A DNA stretch of 64,000 nucleotides from Cesiribacter sp. SM1. Lineage in GTDB: Bacteria; Bacteroidota; Bacteroidia; Cytophagales; Cyclobacteriaceae. The position numbers and the translations under genes were made by a program. How positions within the stretch are numbered: the stretch's first letter is position 1; the number at the start of each line of letters is the position of its first letter. Positions 17,842 to 25,602 of this stretch are shown piece by piece. The notes under the pieces are model-generated. The model ran no database searches and had not been told where the DNA came from. It was given only the letters and a program-made list of their open reading frames with translations. Location of the stretch: NCBI RefSeq assembly GCF_020178975.1, contig NZ_JAHXBU010000092.1, positions 1 to 64,000 on the forward strand, given 5' to 3'.

Positions 17842-17877
17842 TATATTCGCTACCGTAAATTTTACGTTGTATACAAC
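17842..17877 (+). promoter_or_regulatory. Candidate gltA promoter with two adjacent palindromes
   Basis: TATATTCG at 17842-17849 is one base off the Bacteroidota -7 consensus TAnnTTTG. Just downstream lie CGTAAATTTTACG (17854-17866, six-base arms around one T) and the perfect 12-mer GTTGTATACAAC (17866-17877), 17 bp before the gltA ATG. This position, around the expected transcription start, is where a repressor would act. No binding protein is known from the sequence. Confidence 0.4.
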
Positions 17878-17894
17878 CAAAACTATACTTAGGC

Positions 17895-19184
17895 ATGTCC
17901 AATAATTTTGCTACCCTTCAGTATAATGGCCAGACTTATCAACTGCCAGTTGTTGAAGGTACTGAAAACGAACGGGCTATTGATATCAGTACTCTGCGTT
18001 CAGAAAGTGGCCTTATAACCCTTGATCCGGGCTATAAAAATACAGGTGCCACCAAAAGTGCCATTACTTTTTTAGATGGTGAAGAGGGTATTCTCCGTTA
18101 CCGAGGTTATAACATAGAAGACCTGGCTGAAAAATCTACATTCCTTGAAGTTGCTTACCTGCTAATCTATGGTGAGCTGCCAAAGCAACAGGAGTTTGAA
18201 AGATTTAAACAGGATATAACTTACCATACACTGGTGCATGAGGATATCAAGAAGATCCTTGATGGCTTTCCTTCCAATGCCCACCCAATGGGTGTACTGG
18301 CTTCACTGGTGTGCACGCTTACAGCCTTCTACCCACGTTCACTAGACCCTAACAGGAGTATCGACGAGGTTAATCTTAGCATCATTCGTATTCTTGCAAA
18401 AATGCCGACTTTTGCGGCATGGTGCTATAAAAATGAAATGGGGCACCCGGTAATCTATCCTAATAACCAGATGGATTACTGCAGTAACTTTTTGCGTATG
18501 ATGTTTTGCCTGCCGGCTGAAGATTATACACCAGATCCTGTTGTTGCCAGGGCACTGGATACTTTACTGATCCTGCATGCCGACCATGAGCAGAACTGCT
18601 CTACCTCTACTGTAAGAATAGTTGGCTCATCACAGGCCAGTCTTTACTCTTCAATTTCTGCGGGTATCAATGCGCTCTGGGGACCATTGCATGGCGGTGC
18701 CAACCAGGCTGTAATTGAAATGCTGGAGCAGATCAAAGCAGATGGTGGTGATGCTAATAAATACCTAGAGAAGGCAAAAGATAAAAACGATCCTTTCCGC
18801 CTCATGGGCTTCGGACACCGGGTTTACAAAAACTTTGATCCGCGAGCCAGAATCATCAAAAAAGCTGCCGATGATGTGTTAACCAAAATGGGTATCCATG
18901 ATCCGGTGCTGGAAATTGCGAAGAAGCTGGAAGAAGCTGCTCTGAAAGACGATTATTTTGTTGAGCGTAAGCTGTATCCTAATGTAGACTTCTACAGTGG
19001 CATTATTTACCGCGCCATGGGCATCCCTACAGAAATGTTCACTGTAATGTTTGCCCTGGGTCGTTTGCCAGGCTGGATTGCGCAATGGAAAGAAATGCGT
19101 GAAAACCGCGAGCCTATTGGTCGTCCGCGCCAGGTGTATACAGGTGCTACCCAGCGTCCTTATGTGCCTATGGACAACAGGTAA
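17895..19184 (+). CDS. gltA: Citrate synthase
   Basis: A 429-residue type-II-like citrate synthase that condenses oxaloacetate and acetyl-CoA at the entry of the TCA cycle. Active-site regions are clear: SSISAGINALWGPLHGGANQ with the first catalytic His, GFGHRVYKNFDPRA with the second His and Arg, and VDFYSGIIY with the catalytic Asp. The N-terminal 50-residue beta domain typical of hexameric bacterial enzymes is present. The gene is alone on its strand segment, with a strong terminator at 19211-19239, and probably has its own promoter with palindromes upstream. Confidence 0.98.
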   Translation: MSNNFATLQYNGQTYQLPVVEGTENERAIDISTLRSESGLITLDPGYKNTGATKSAITFLDGEEGILRYRGYNIEDLAEKSTFLEVAYLLIYGELPKQQEFERFKQDITYHTLVHEDIKKILDGFPSNAHPMGVLASLVCTLTAFYPRSLDPNRSIDEVNLSIIRILAKMPTFAAWCYKNEMGHPVIYPNNQMDYCSNFLRMMFCLPAEDYTPDPVVARALDTLLILHADHEQNCSTSTVRIVGSSQASLYSSISAGINALWGPLHGGANQAVIEMLEQIKADGGDANKYLEKAKDKNDPFRLMGFGHRVYKNFDPRARIIKKAADDVLTKMGIHDPVLEIAKKLEEAALKDDYFVERKLYPNVDFYSGIIYRAMGIPTEMFTVMFALGRLPGWIAQWKEMRENREPIGRPRQVYTGATQRPYVPMDNR

Positions 19185-19210
19185 GCTGGAAATATTAATG
19201 ATAGAATCCT

Positions 19211-19239
19211 AAGCCCCGGAAATTTCCGGGGCTTTTTTG
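19211..19239 (+). terminator. Rho-independent terminator of gltA
   Basis: AGCCCCGG and CCGGGGCT form a GC-rich stem around AAATTT, followed by a run of six T. Confidence 0.92.
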
Positions 19240-19275
19240 TATGCATACCTACAATTTATTTGTATGTATGCATAC
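19239..19275 (+). promoter_or_regulatory. Two copies of palindrome GTATGCATAC before the acyl-CoA-binding protein gene
   Basis: The perfect 10-bp palindrome GTATGCATAC occurs at 19239-19248 and again at 19266-19275, 27 bp centre to centre and 20 bp before the next start codon. Paired palindromes at this position suggest an operator for a dimeric regulator. No clear -7 element was found beside them. Confidence 0.4.
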
Positions 19276-19294
19276 TATTTTTTACGTTAGTCCT

Positions 19295-19558
19295 ATGATT
19301 AAAGAACAGGAATTTCAGGATGCTGTAGCGCAATCCAAACAGCTTAGCAAGCGCCCCTCTAACGACGAACTACTTCAGTTATATGCACTTTATAAGCAAG
19401 CCACTGAAGGAGATGTACAGGGTGAACGTCCCAATGGGTTTGATTTCAAAGGCATTGCCAAATATGCTGCCTGGGAAGAACAAAAAGGAAAACCGCAGGA
19501 TCAGGCAAAAAGTGAGTACGTTGCCTTGGTAAAACGGCTGCAACAGACGAATGGATAA
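19295..19558 (+). CDS. Acyl-CoA-binding protein (ACBP)
   Basis: An 87-residue four-helix protein that binds long-chain acyl-CoA in the cytosol. The hallmark region is LLQLYALYKQATEGDV followed by GERPNGFDFKGIAKYAAWEE, which holds the Tyr and Lys that contact the CoA phosphate. Length matches the family (86-90). The ATG at 19295 is used because the 18 earlier in-frame residues resemble nothing in ACBP and would cover the palindromic operator-like region. Palindromes upstream and a terminator downstream indicate a single-gene unit. Confidence 0.94.
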   Translation: MIKEQEFQDAVAQSKQLSKRPSNDELLQLYALYKQATEGDVQGERPNGFDFKGIAKYAAWEEQKGKPQDQAKSEYVALVKRLQQTNG

Positions 19559-19577
19559 AAAAATCATACATAGATAA

Positions 19578-19607
19578 AATCCTGCCAGTAACGGCAGGAT
19601 TTTTTTG
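19578..19607 (+). terminator. Rho-independent terminator of the ACBP gene
   Basis: AATCCTGCC and GGCAGGATT flank AGTAAC and are followed by T residues. Confidence 0.92.
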
Positions 19608-19631
19608 TTTTGGATCACCTATCTTTACAAA

Positions 19632-20336
19632 ATGCAAGTATTCTATCAGCCGGAAACACCAGGGCATCTTTACTTAACCGAAGAGGAAAGCAAGCATTGC
19701 GTAAGGGTACTGCGTCACAGGGCAGGTGATTCCATATGGGTTACCAATGGCAAAAACCAGCTATTTGAGTGCAGACTAACGGATGCAGATCCTGCACACT
19801 GTACTTTTACGATACTGGCGGAGAAAGAGCAGCCTGCACGTACCTACAGGGTTCACCTGGCTATAGCGCCTACTAAAAATACAGACCGGCTGGAGTGGAT
19901 GCTTGAGAAATGTGTGGAACTGGGCGTTGATGAAGTGAGCCTGCTTGTGTGTAAGCACAGTGAACGGTTTAAGATAAACCCTGACCGCCTCTACAAAAAA
20001 GCAGTAAGTGCCATGAAGCAGTCCCTGAACTTTCAGATGCCCATGATTCATGAGCCTGTTCATTATAAAGATTTTATAGCTGGCCCTGCAGTTGAAAACA
20101 CGACAAATTTTATAGCCTATGTAGATGATGAGCCTCGTGCGCACCTGATGCAGGCTGCAGCTAAGAATAGTAATAATTGTATATTGATAGGACCAGAAGG
20201 AGATTTCTCCAAAGAAGAAATTGAAATGGCTTTGGAAAATGGTTTCCAGCCGGTAAGCCTTGGCCCCAGCAGATTGCGTACCGAAACTGCTGGTCTTGCG
20301 GCCTGTCATATATTAAACCTGCTTAACCAGGTGTAG
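19632..20336 (+). CDS. rsmE: 16S rRNA (uracil-1498-N3)-methyltransferase RsmE
   Basis: A 234-residue SPOUT-class methyltransferase that methylates U1498 of 16S rRNA with S-adenosylmethionine. An N-terminal PUA-like domain has EEESKHCVRVLRHRAGD (about 15-31). The C-terminal trefoil knot has IGPEGDFSKEEIEMA and SLGPSRLRTETAG, the SAM-binding motifs of RsmE. The ATG at 19632 gives MQVFYQPE; the frame extends to a TTG at 19605, inside the preceding terminator, which I reject. It is followed 53 bp later by the SpmAB-type gene. Confidence 0.95.
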   Translation: MQVFYQPETPGHLYLTEEESKHCVRVLRHRAGDSIWVTNGKNQLFECRLTDADPAHCTFTILAEKEQPARTYRVHLAIAPTKNTDRLEWMLEKCVELGVDEVSLLVCKHSERFKINPDRLYKKAVSAMKQSLNFQMPMIHEPVHYKDFIAGPAVENTTNFIAYVDDEPRAHLMQAAAKNSNNCILIGPEGDFSKEEIEMALENGFQPVSLGPSRLRTETAGLAACHILNLLNQV

Positions 20337-20389
20337 TCCTGCTAGTATATCCTTTTTCGAAACCTCTATTTTCCGAAAATTTTCCCTCC

Positions 20390-21646
20390 ATGGTCTTAAA
20401 TTATATCTGGATTGCCTTTTTCCTGATTGCCTTTGTTGTTGCACTCTTCAAGCTTCTTATCCTGGGAGATACTGCAGTATTCCCTGCCATTGTAGAATCA
20501 ACATTTGAAATGGCAAAAACCGGTTTTGAGCTTTCCCTGTTCCTGACTGGTGTGCTGGCCCTGTGGATGGGACTCATGCGCCTTGGCGAACAGGGAGGCG
20601 TGGTAGAGGGTATTTATAAAATTACAGGTCCTTTTTTCAAAAGGATCTTTCCTGGTGTACCCCCTCACCATCCTGTTTATGGACCCATGGTGATGAACTT
20701 TTCGGCAAATATGCTGGGCCTGGATAATGCAGCAACACCACTGGGCCTGAAAACCATGGAGGAGCTTCAGACCCTCAACCCCAAGCCAGATACTGCCACA
20801 GATGCACAGATCATGTTTCTGGTGCTTAACACCTCGGGCTTAACCATCATACCGGTAAGTATTATGGCCTACCGGGCACAGCAGGGTGCTGCAAATCCGG
20901 CTGATATATTTATTCCGACCCTGTTAGCGACTTATTTTTCTACCATTGCAGGCCTGATTGCCGTATCTTTTTTCCAGAAGATCAATCTGTTAAACCGGGT
21001 GGTGCTGTTCTACCTAGGCTCCCTTACGCTGTTTATTGGTGGATTGATCGCTTATTTCAGCACCCTAAGTTCTGATGAAATATCAGTTGCCTCCAGCCTT
21101 ATCAGCAGCATTATCATCTTTAGTATCATCATCATTTTTATTTTGATGGCCTGGCGTAAAAAGGTAAATGCCTATGAAGCATTTATTGAGGGTGCTAAAG
21201 AAGGATTTACGGTAGCAGTAAAAATCATTCCTTACCTGGTGGCCATACTGGTGGCAATTGGCATATTTCGCACAAGTGGTGCACTGCCAATGCTCATTGA
21301 GGGTATTGCCAGCCTGGTTCAAATTGCTGGCCTGGATACCCGGTTTGTACCAGCCCTGCCCACTGCTTTCATTAAGCCCTTCAGTGGGGGTGGTGCCAGG
21401 GGCATGATGGTGGAAGCCATGCAAAATTATGGTGCCGATTCGTTTCCGGGCACACTGGTAAGCATTATGCAGGGTTCTACAGAAACAACTTTTTATGTAC
21501 TGGCTTTATATTTTGGTTCAGTAAATATTACCAAAACAAGGTATGCTGTTGCCTGCGGACTGATTGCGGATATCGTTGGTATTATTGCCGCAATTCTGCT
21601 TTGCTATTTCTTCTTCGGTGACAGGCCACTTTCCACCATTCCTTAG
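20390..21646 (+). CDS. Fused SpmA-SpmB-like nucleoside-recognition (gate-domain) membrane protein
   Basis: A 418-residue polytopic membrane protein with two gate domains in one chain. The first half contains GVLALWMGLMRLGEQGG and GPMVMNFSANMLGLDNAATPLG, as in SpmA. The second half contains AKEGFTVAVKIIPYLVAIL and ALPTAFIKPFSGGGARGMM, as in SpmB. In Bacillus the two are separate and help spore-core dehydration. In non-sporulating Bacteroidota the fused protein is common and its substrate is unknown; gate domains occur in nucleoside and ferrous-iron transporters. About ten hydrophobic segments are expected. It has no clear terminator before the next gene. Confidence 0.88.
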   Translation: MVLNYIWIAFFLIAFVVALFKLLILGDTAVFPAIVESTFEMAKTGFELSLFLTGVLALWMGLMRLGEQGGVVEGIYKITGPFFKRIFPGVPPHHPVYGPMVMNFSANMLGLDNAATPLGLKTMEELQTLNPKPDTATDAQIMFLVLNTSGLTIIPVSIMAYRAQQGAANPADIFIPTLLATYFSTIAGLIAVSFFQKINLLNRVVLFYLGSLTLFIGGLIAYFSTLSSDEISVASSLISSIIIFSIIIIFILMAWRKKVNAYEAFIEGAKEGFTVAVKIIPYLVAILVAIGIFRTSGALPMLIEGIASLVQIAGLDTRFVPALPTAFIKPFSGGGARGMMVEAMQNYGADSFPGTLVSIMQGSTETTFYVLALYFGSVNITKTRYAVACGLIADIVGIIAAILLCYFFFGDRPLSTIP

Positions 21647-21750
21647 AATATATTACATGTTCTTTATTGATTGCCAATTAATTCGGTACTTTGGCGTGTA
21701 CTCTTCTACTTATCATCAAAGTATCTAAGTACTTACACCCTCACCCTATA

Positions 21751-22218
21751 ATGGAACCCCAAAAGAACAGTAAAGCATCGCCTTTGGATAAGAATATTTA
21801 CGATAATGCCAAGAACCATTTCCTGGGTAATTTCCCGGAATCCCTGCCCATTGAACAGGCCTACGTTCATATAGGGATGTACCTGGGATGGATCATCGAA
21901 AATGAGCTATACTCTGAGTATTTTGAAGATGAGGCCGGCATCCAGATCTTCCGTTTTCACAGAAAAGAAATTAGCTGCACCATTCTAAGTGAGTTGTGGG
22001 ATGGGTACCTGGGGTATGAACTCTTCAACAGCAAGGGCAACCTGTTTACTTACTTCTACTATGGTGGTGGCATTTACAAAAAAGACTATACAGATTTGCT
22101 GGCGGGCAGCCTGCCATCCATCTATCATGTGCAGGATACCTGGGATAACTATGAAAAAATGAAAGTAAAAATAGCTGAGCGCTTTGCCCAGTGGAAAGAA
22201 CTTGTTGGTGAGGAATAA
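21751..22218 (+). CDS. Conserved hypothetical protein (DUF7832-like)
   Basis: A 155-residue soluble protein with no signal peptide, started at the ATG at 21751. The longer frame begins with TTG at 21691 and adds 20 hydrophobic residues that look like intergenic sequence. It contains AYVHIGMYLGWIIENELYS, a pattern I associate with DUF7832-like proteins, and aromatic-rich FTYFYYGGGIYKKDY. No catalytic signature is visible. It is followed by its own strong terminator. Function is unknown. Confidence 0.7.
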   Translation: MEPQKNSKASPLDKNIYDNAKNHFLGNFPESLPIEQAYVHIGMYLGWIIENELYSEYFEDEAGIQIFRFHRKEISCTILSELWDGYLGYELFNSKGNLFTYFYYGGGIYKKDYTDLLAGSLPSIYHVQDTWDNYEKMKVKIAERFAQWKELVGEE

Positions 22219-22240
22219 CAATTCCTCTCTCCTCCTCAGG

Positions 22241-22268
22241 AAGCGGTTCATAGCATGGACCGCTTTTT
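22241..22268 (+). terminator. Rho-independent terminator after the hypothetical gene
   Basis: AAGCGGTTCAT and ATGGACCGCTT make an 11-bp stem with one G-T pair and a three-base loop, followed by TTTTTAT. Confidence 0.85.
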
Positions 22269-22278
22269 ATGTTTAATA

Positions 22279-22312
22279 AAAAATGCCTGCCAATAACTGG
22301 CAGGCATTTTTT
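22279..22312 (-). terminator. Terminator of tex (bidirectional)
   Basis: AATGCCTGCCA and TGGCAGGCATT pair around ATAAC. A-runs precede and T-runs follow, so it can work in both directions and ends the minus-strand tex transcript two bases after its stop. Confidence 0.88.
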
Positions 22313-22314
22313 AT

Positions 22315-24603
22315 TTAGTTGCGAAATTTATTTTTAAGGCTTTGCAGCATTGCATTCATATCCTGAGGCTCCTCCTCTTTTTTATTAGGTCTGCCTCCCT
22401 CCTGTCGCTTACCGCCTTTTTTACTGTCATCTGATTTGCCCCTGGGCTCTTTGGGTTCTGCTGCGCCAAAGGGATCTTTTTTCATGCTTAGAGCAATGCG
22501 CCTGCGGGCAACATCAACCTCCATCACAGTAACTTCAACCTTTTGCTGTACACTCACCACATCTGCCGGATTGCCAACATAGCGGTCTGCCAGGTGGCTG
22601 ATGTGCACCAGGCCATCCTGGTGTACGCCAATATCAACGAAGGCACCAAAATTGGTCACATTCGTTACAATACCAGGCAGTTTCATGCCTACTTTCAGGT
22701 CATCGATTTCATGCACCTCATCAGCAAATGAAAATGCTTCATATTCTTTGCGCGGGTCCCTGCCAGGTTTCTCCAGCTCGCTAAGGATGTCCTGCAGGGT
22801 TGGCAAACCTACTTCATTGCTTACATATTTCTTAAGATCAATGGCCTGCCGTTTTTCTTTATTCTGCATCAGCTCATCAATGGTGCAGTTAACATCTGCA
22901 GCCATTCTGGATACAATGTTGTACCGCTCGGGGTGTACTGCACTTTTATCCAGCGGATTCTTTGCATTCTGAATGCGCAGGAAGCCTGCTGCCTGTTCGA
23001 AAGCTTTGGCACCAAGCCTGGGCACTTTTTTCAGGGAGTCCCTGTCTCTGAAAGGCCCATTTTCGTTCCGGAAATCTATAATGTTTTGCGCCAGCTGCGG
23101 ACCTAAGCCCGAGACATAGGTAAGCAACTGCTTGCTGGCAGTATTAAGCTCTACGCCTACGCGGTTTACACAGCTCATCACGGTTTCATCCAGGCTGTTC
23201 TTAAGCTGCGACTGGTCCACATCGTGCTGATACTGACCTACACCAATGGACTTTGCATCTATTTTTACCAGCTCGGCCAGGGGATCCATCAAGCGGCGGC
23301 CAATAGACACTGCACCACGCACCGTAATATCCTGTGTAGGAAATTCCTCACGGGCTACATCAGATGCTGAATAGATAGAAGCGCCGCTTTCGTTTACCAT
23401 TACAACCAGCGGATTATTTGGCAGCTTCAGGCTACGCACAAAACGTTCTGTCTCGCGGCTGGCTGTACCGTTACCAATAGCGATGGCTTCTATATTCCAT
23501 TTTTCACAAAGCTCATACAGCAATGCTGCAGATTCGCCTATTTTGCGCTGAGGTTCATTTGGATAGATGGTTTCGTTCTGGAGCAGCTTTCCCTGCTCAT
23601 CCAGGCATACCAGCTTACAGCCGGTTCTAAATCCAGGATCCAGTGCCAGTACACGTTTCTGCCCCAGCGGAGAGGCCAGCAACAGCTCACGCAGGTTATC
23701 GGCAAATACCCTGATTGCCTCTTCGTCGGCCTGTTTTTTGGTGTGCAGCCTTACCTCTGTTTCCATGCTTGGTTTCAGCAGGCGTTTATAAGCATCTCTT
23801 ACCGCAATTTTTACCTGCTCTGCAGCTGCATTAGAGGCTGTTACAAACTGATCGTCCAGCAGGTTTATAGCAGAAACCTCATCAGGTGCAATGTCCAGCA
23901 TCAGGATCATTTCTTTTTCGCCGCGGCGCATGGCCAGCATACGGTGAGAAGGTACCTTGGTGATGGGTTCTTCCCAATCAAAATAGTCGCGGTACTTGCT
24001 GCCTTCCTCTTCTTTGCCTGTAATAACGCGGGAGCGCACAATGGCTTCTTTCAGGAACAGCTGGCGCACTTTACTGCGCACCTCGGCATTTTCGTTCACC
24101 CACTCTGCTATAATATGGCGGGCACCTTCCAGTGCTTCTTCGGTAGAAGCAACACCTTTTTCTGCATCAATAAATGCCTCTGCAGCAGCTTGAGGGTTCT
24201 TTTCCTTTTGTTCGAAAATAAGGGTGGCCAAAGGCTCCAGCCCTTTTTCCCGGGCAATGGTAGCTTTGGTTCTTCGCTTTGGTTTATACGGAAGGTAAAT
24301 ATCTTCCAGGCGGGACATGGTTTCGGCATTCTCAACCTTTTCTTTCAGCTCCGGAGTAAGCACACCCTGCTCTTCGAGAGATTTAAGAATGCTTTCTCTG
24401 CGTTTATCGAGCTCCTCCAGTTGTGTTGCCCTGTCTCTGATGGTAGCAATGGCAACCTCATCTAGTGAACCGGTTACTTCTTTACGGTAACGGGCTATGA
24501 ACGGAACCGTAGCCCCCTCCTGTAACAAGCTTAGGGTAGCAGCTACCTGTTTTAAATTAAAGCCTGTTTCTCCTGCAATTATTCCTGCGTATACTTCAGC
24601 CAT
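22315..24603 (-). CDS. tex: Tex-family RNA-binding S1 protein
   Basis: A 762-residue protein with the complete Tex layout: helical N-terminus with ATVPFIARYRKEVTGSLDE, a YqgF-like RNase-H fold (LALDPGFRTGCKLV), helix-hairpin-helix motifs (TYVSGLGPQLAQNIIDFR and later VPRLGAKAFEQAAGFL), and an S1 domain (GIVTNVTNFGAFVDIGVHQD, about 650-720). A Lys/Glu-rich tail follows. Tex proteins bind nucleic acid and affect transcription and RNA turnover. The track to 24624 begins with TTG inside a likely -7 element, so I start at the ATG at 24603. Confidence 0.95.
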   Translation of the reverse strand: MAEVYAGIIAGETGFNLKQVAATLSLLQEGATVPFIARYRKEVTGSLDEVAIATIRDRATQLEELDKRRESILKSLEEQGVLTPELKEKVENAETMSRLEDIYLPYKPKRRTKATIAREKGLEPLATLIFEQKEKNPQAAAEAFIDAEKGVASTEEALEGARHIIAEWVNENAEVRSKVRQLFLKEAIVRSRVITGKEEEGSKYRDYFDWEEPITKVPSHRMLAMRRGEKEMILMLDIAPDEVSAINLLDDQFVTASNAAAEQVKIAVRDAYKRLLKPSMETEVRLHTKKQADEEAIRVFADNLRELLLASPLGQKRVLALDPGFRTGCKLVCLDEQGKLLQNETIYPNEPQRKIGESAALLYELCEKWNIEAIAIGNGTASRETERFVRSLKLPNNPLVVMVNESGASIYSASDVAREEFPTQDITVRGAVSIGRRLMDPLAELVKIDAKSIGVGQYQHDVDQSQLKNSLDETVMSCVNRVGVELNTASKQLLTYVSGLGPQLAQNIIDFRNENGPFRDRDSLKKVPRLGAKAFEQAAGFLRIQNAKNPLDKSAVHPERYNIVSRMAADVNCTIDELMQNKEKRQAIDLKKYVSNEVGLPTLQDILSELEKPGRDPRKEYEAFSFADEVHEIDDLKVGMKLPGIVTNVTNFGAFVDIGVHQDGLVHISHLADRYVGNPADVVSVQQKVEVTVMEVDVARRRIALSMKKDPFGAAEPKEPRGKSDDSKKGGKRQEGGRPNKKEEEPQDMNAMLQSLKNKFRN

Positions 24604-24621
24604 ATCTTTAAACTTGGGCTG

Positions 24622-24629
24622 CAAAAGTA
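24622..24629 (-). promoter_or_regulatory. Candidate -7 element of tex
   Basis: On the minus strand TACTTTTG matches TAnnTTTG exactly, about 19 bp before the tex ATG at 24603. No good -33 element was seen. It supports the downstream ATG as the start of tex. Confidence 0.45.
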
Positions 24630-24673
24630 CGAAAAGCCCGCTAGCCCTGCCTAGCCTATCAGTACTTTTAACA

Positions 24674-24706
24674 CAAAAAAAACCGGCCCTAAAAAAGAGC
24701 CGGTTT
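24674..24706 (-). terminator. Rho-independent terminator of the 24726-25316 gene
   Basis: On the minus strand AACCGGCTC-type stem bases pair with GGCCGGTT and are followed by eight T residues. Confidence 0.85.
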
Positions 24707-24725
24707 AATATTAAAATATGTCAAC

Positions 24726-25316
24726 CTATATACCATAGCCGAGTACTTCTAAGTCAATACTCTTTGCAAATGCCTTTAAATCAGTGCTTTCTTTAACTTT
24801 TCCTTTTTTAAGCAATGTCATGATAAATTCATGACGGGTGTGATCATCCTTCAACAGTGCAATCAGCTTGTCCTGTTTTGCTGTGATCAGTTCATGCTCC
24901 GCCAGTCTCATTACAATTATTTTGCGGCATTCCAGCGCATCTGCTGTTGAGTTCAGGCCTTTGTTTACAAATTTATCCAGTGCAACAGCATGTTTTGCAT
25001 GAGCTTCCTCAACCATTTGGGTGAGTAGCTGTACATCACGAACCTTCTCCACTTTTGCCAGGTACTGCTTTACTTCCTTATCCTGTGCTACAACCAGTGC
25101 CTTTGTTTCCATATCCAGGGTTTCCAGGTAGTTATCGTACCTTTCTTCCAGTATTCGGATCGTGCGTTCATTTTCGCGGATCGCTGCCTTATTGGTGTTG
25201 TAGTTAGAAAATAAGTAGCGTTCTACTTTTTGTTGTACTTCTGTTTGTGCCTGCGCAAAACCAATGGTGAGAACACCGACAAGCAGGAATAAAGCCGTGT
25301 TGCGTAAGATTTGCAT
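24726..25316 (-). CDS. Exported helical protein of unknown function
   Basis: A 196-residue protein from the ATG at 25316. MQILRNTALFLLVGVLTIGFAQAQ is split here into a charged start, a hydrophobic core and an AQAQ cleavage site, so it should be exported to the periplasm. The mature part is almost entirely helical and charged, with EERYDNYLETLDMETKALVV and many Lys and Glu residues, but has no cysteines of note and no known motif. It has its own terminator. About 240 bp of AT-rich DNA upstream, with no clear promoter, separates it from the ureohydrolase terminator. I do not recognise the family. Confidence 0.75.
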   Translation of the reverse strand: MQILRNTALFLLVGVLTIGFAQAQTEVQQKVERYLFSNYNTNKAAIRENERTIRILEERYDNYLETLDMETKALVVAQDKEVKQYLAKVEKVRDVQLLTQMVEEAHAKHAVALDKFVNKGLNSTADALECRKIIVMRLAEHELITAKQDKLIALLKDDHTRHEFIMTLLKKGKVKESTDLKAFAKSIDLEVLGYGI

Positions 25317-25547
25317 AATTGAGAAGCAGTTAATCAGCGAGTAAGTTTTATAATCATATGTCAACCTTACAAAGGTATGAAAGCATCACGATTAATACAA
25401 AAAAAATGTTAATATAATACAATAAATAATGTTCGTGCTAAGATATATATAAGTTAATCAGTGATTTATACCTTTTGCTCTGCCATGCTTGTGCTTTAAA
25501 AATTGCTCTTTGTTTATGGGCATGGTGTAAGGTCGTTGCCTTAAAAT

Positions 25548-25578
25548 AAAAAAAAAGCACAGTGTACTAAGACTGTGC
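25548..25578 (-). terminator. Rho-independent terminator of the ureohydrolase gene
   Basis: GCACAGT and ACTGTGC pair around an 8-base loop and are followed on the minus strand by a run of nine T. Confidence 0.9.
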
Positions 25579-25602
25579 CTCTTCTCTTTCTTACAATAAA
25601 TT

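Noticed and set aside
19776-20309. 177-codon open frame opposite rsmE
   Set aside because: It is antisense to an intact rsmE and has no recognisable motif.
20390-21646. Evidence for sporulation
   Set aside because: SpmA/SpmB-like gate proteins occur in many non-sporulating bacteria, and no other sporulation gene is present.
23743-24465. 240-codon open frame opposite tex
   Set aside because: It lies wholly inside the conserved tex gene on the other strand and its translation shows no domain; it is a shadow frame.
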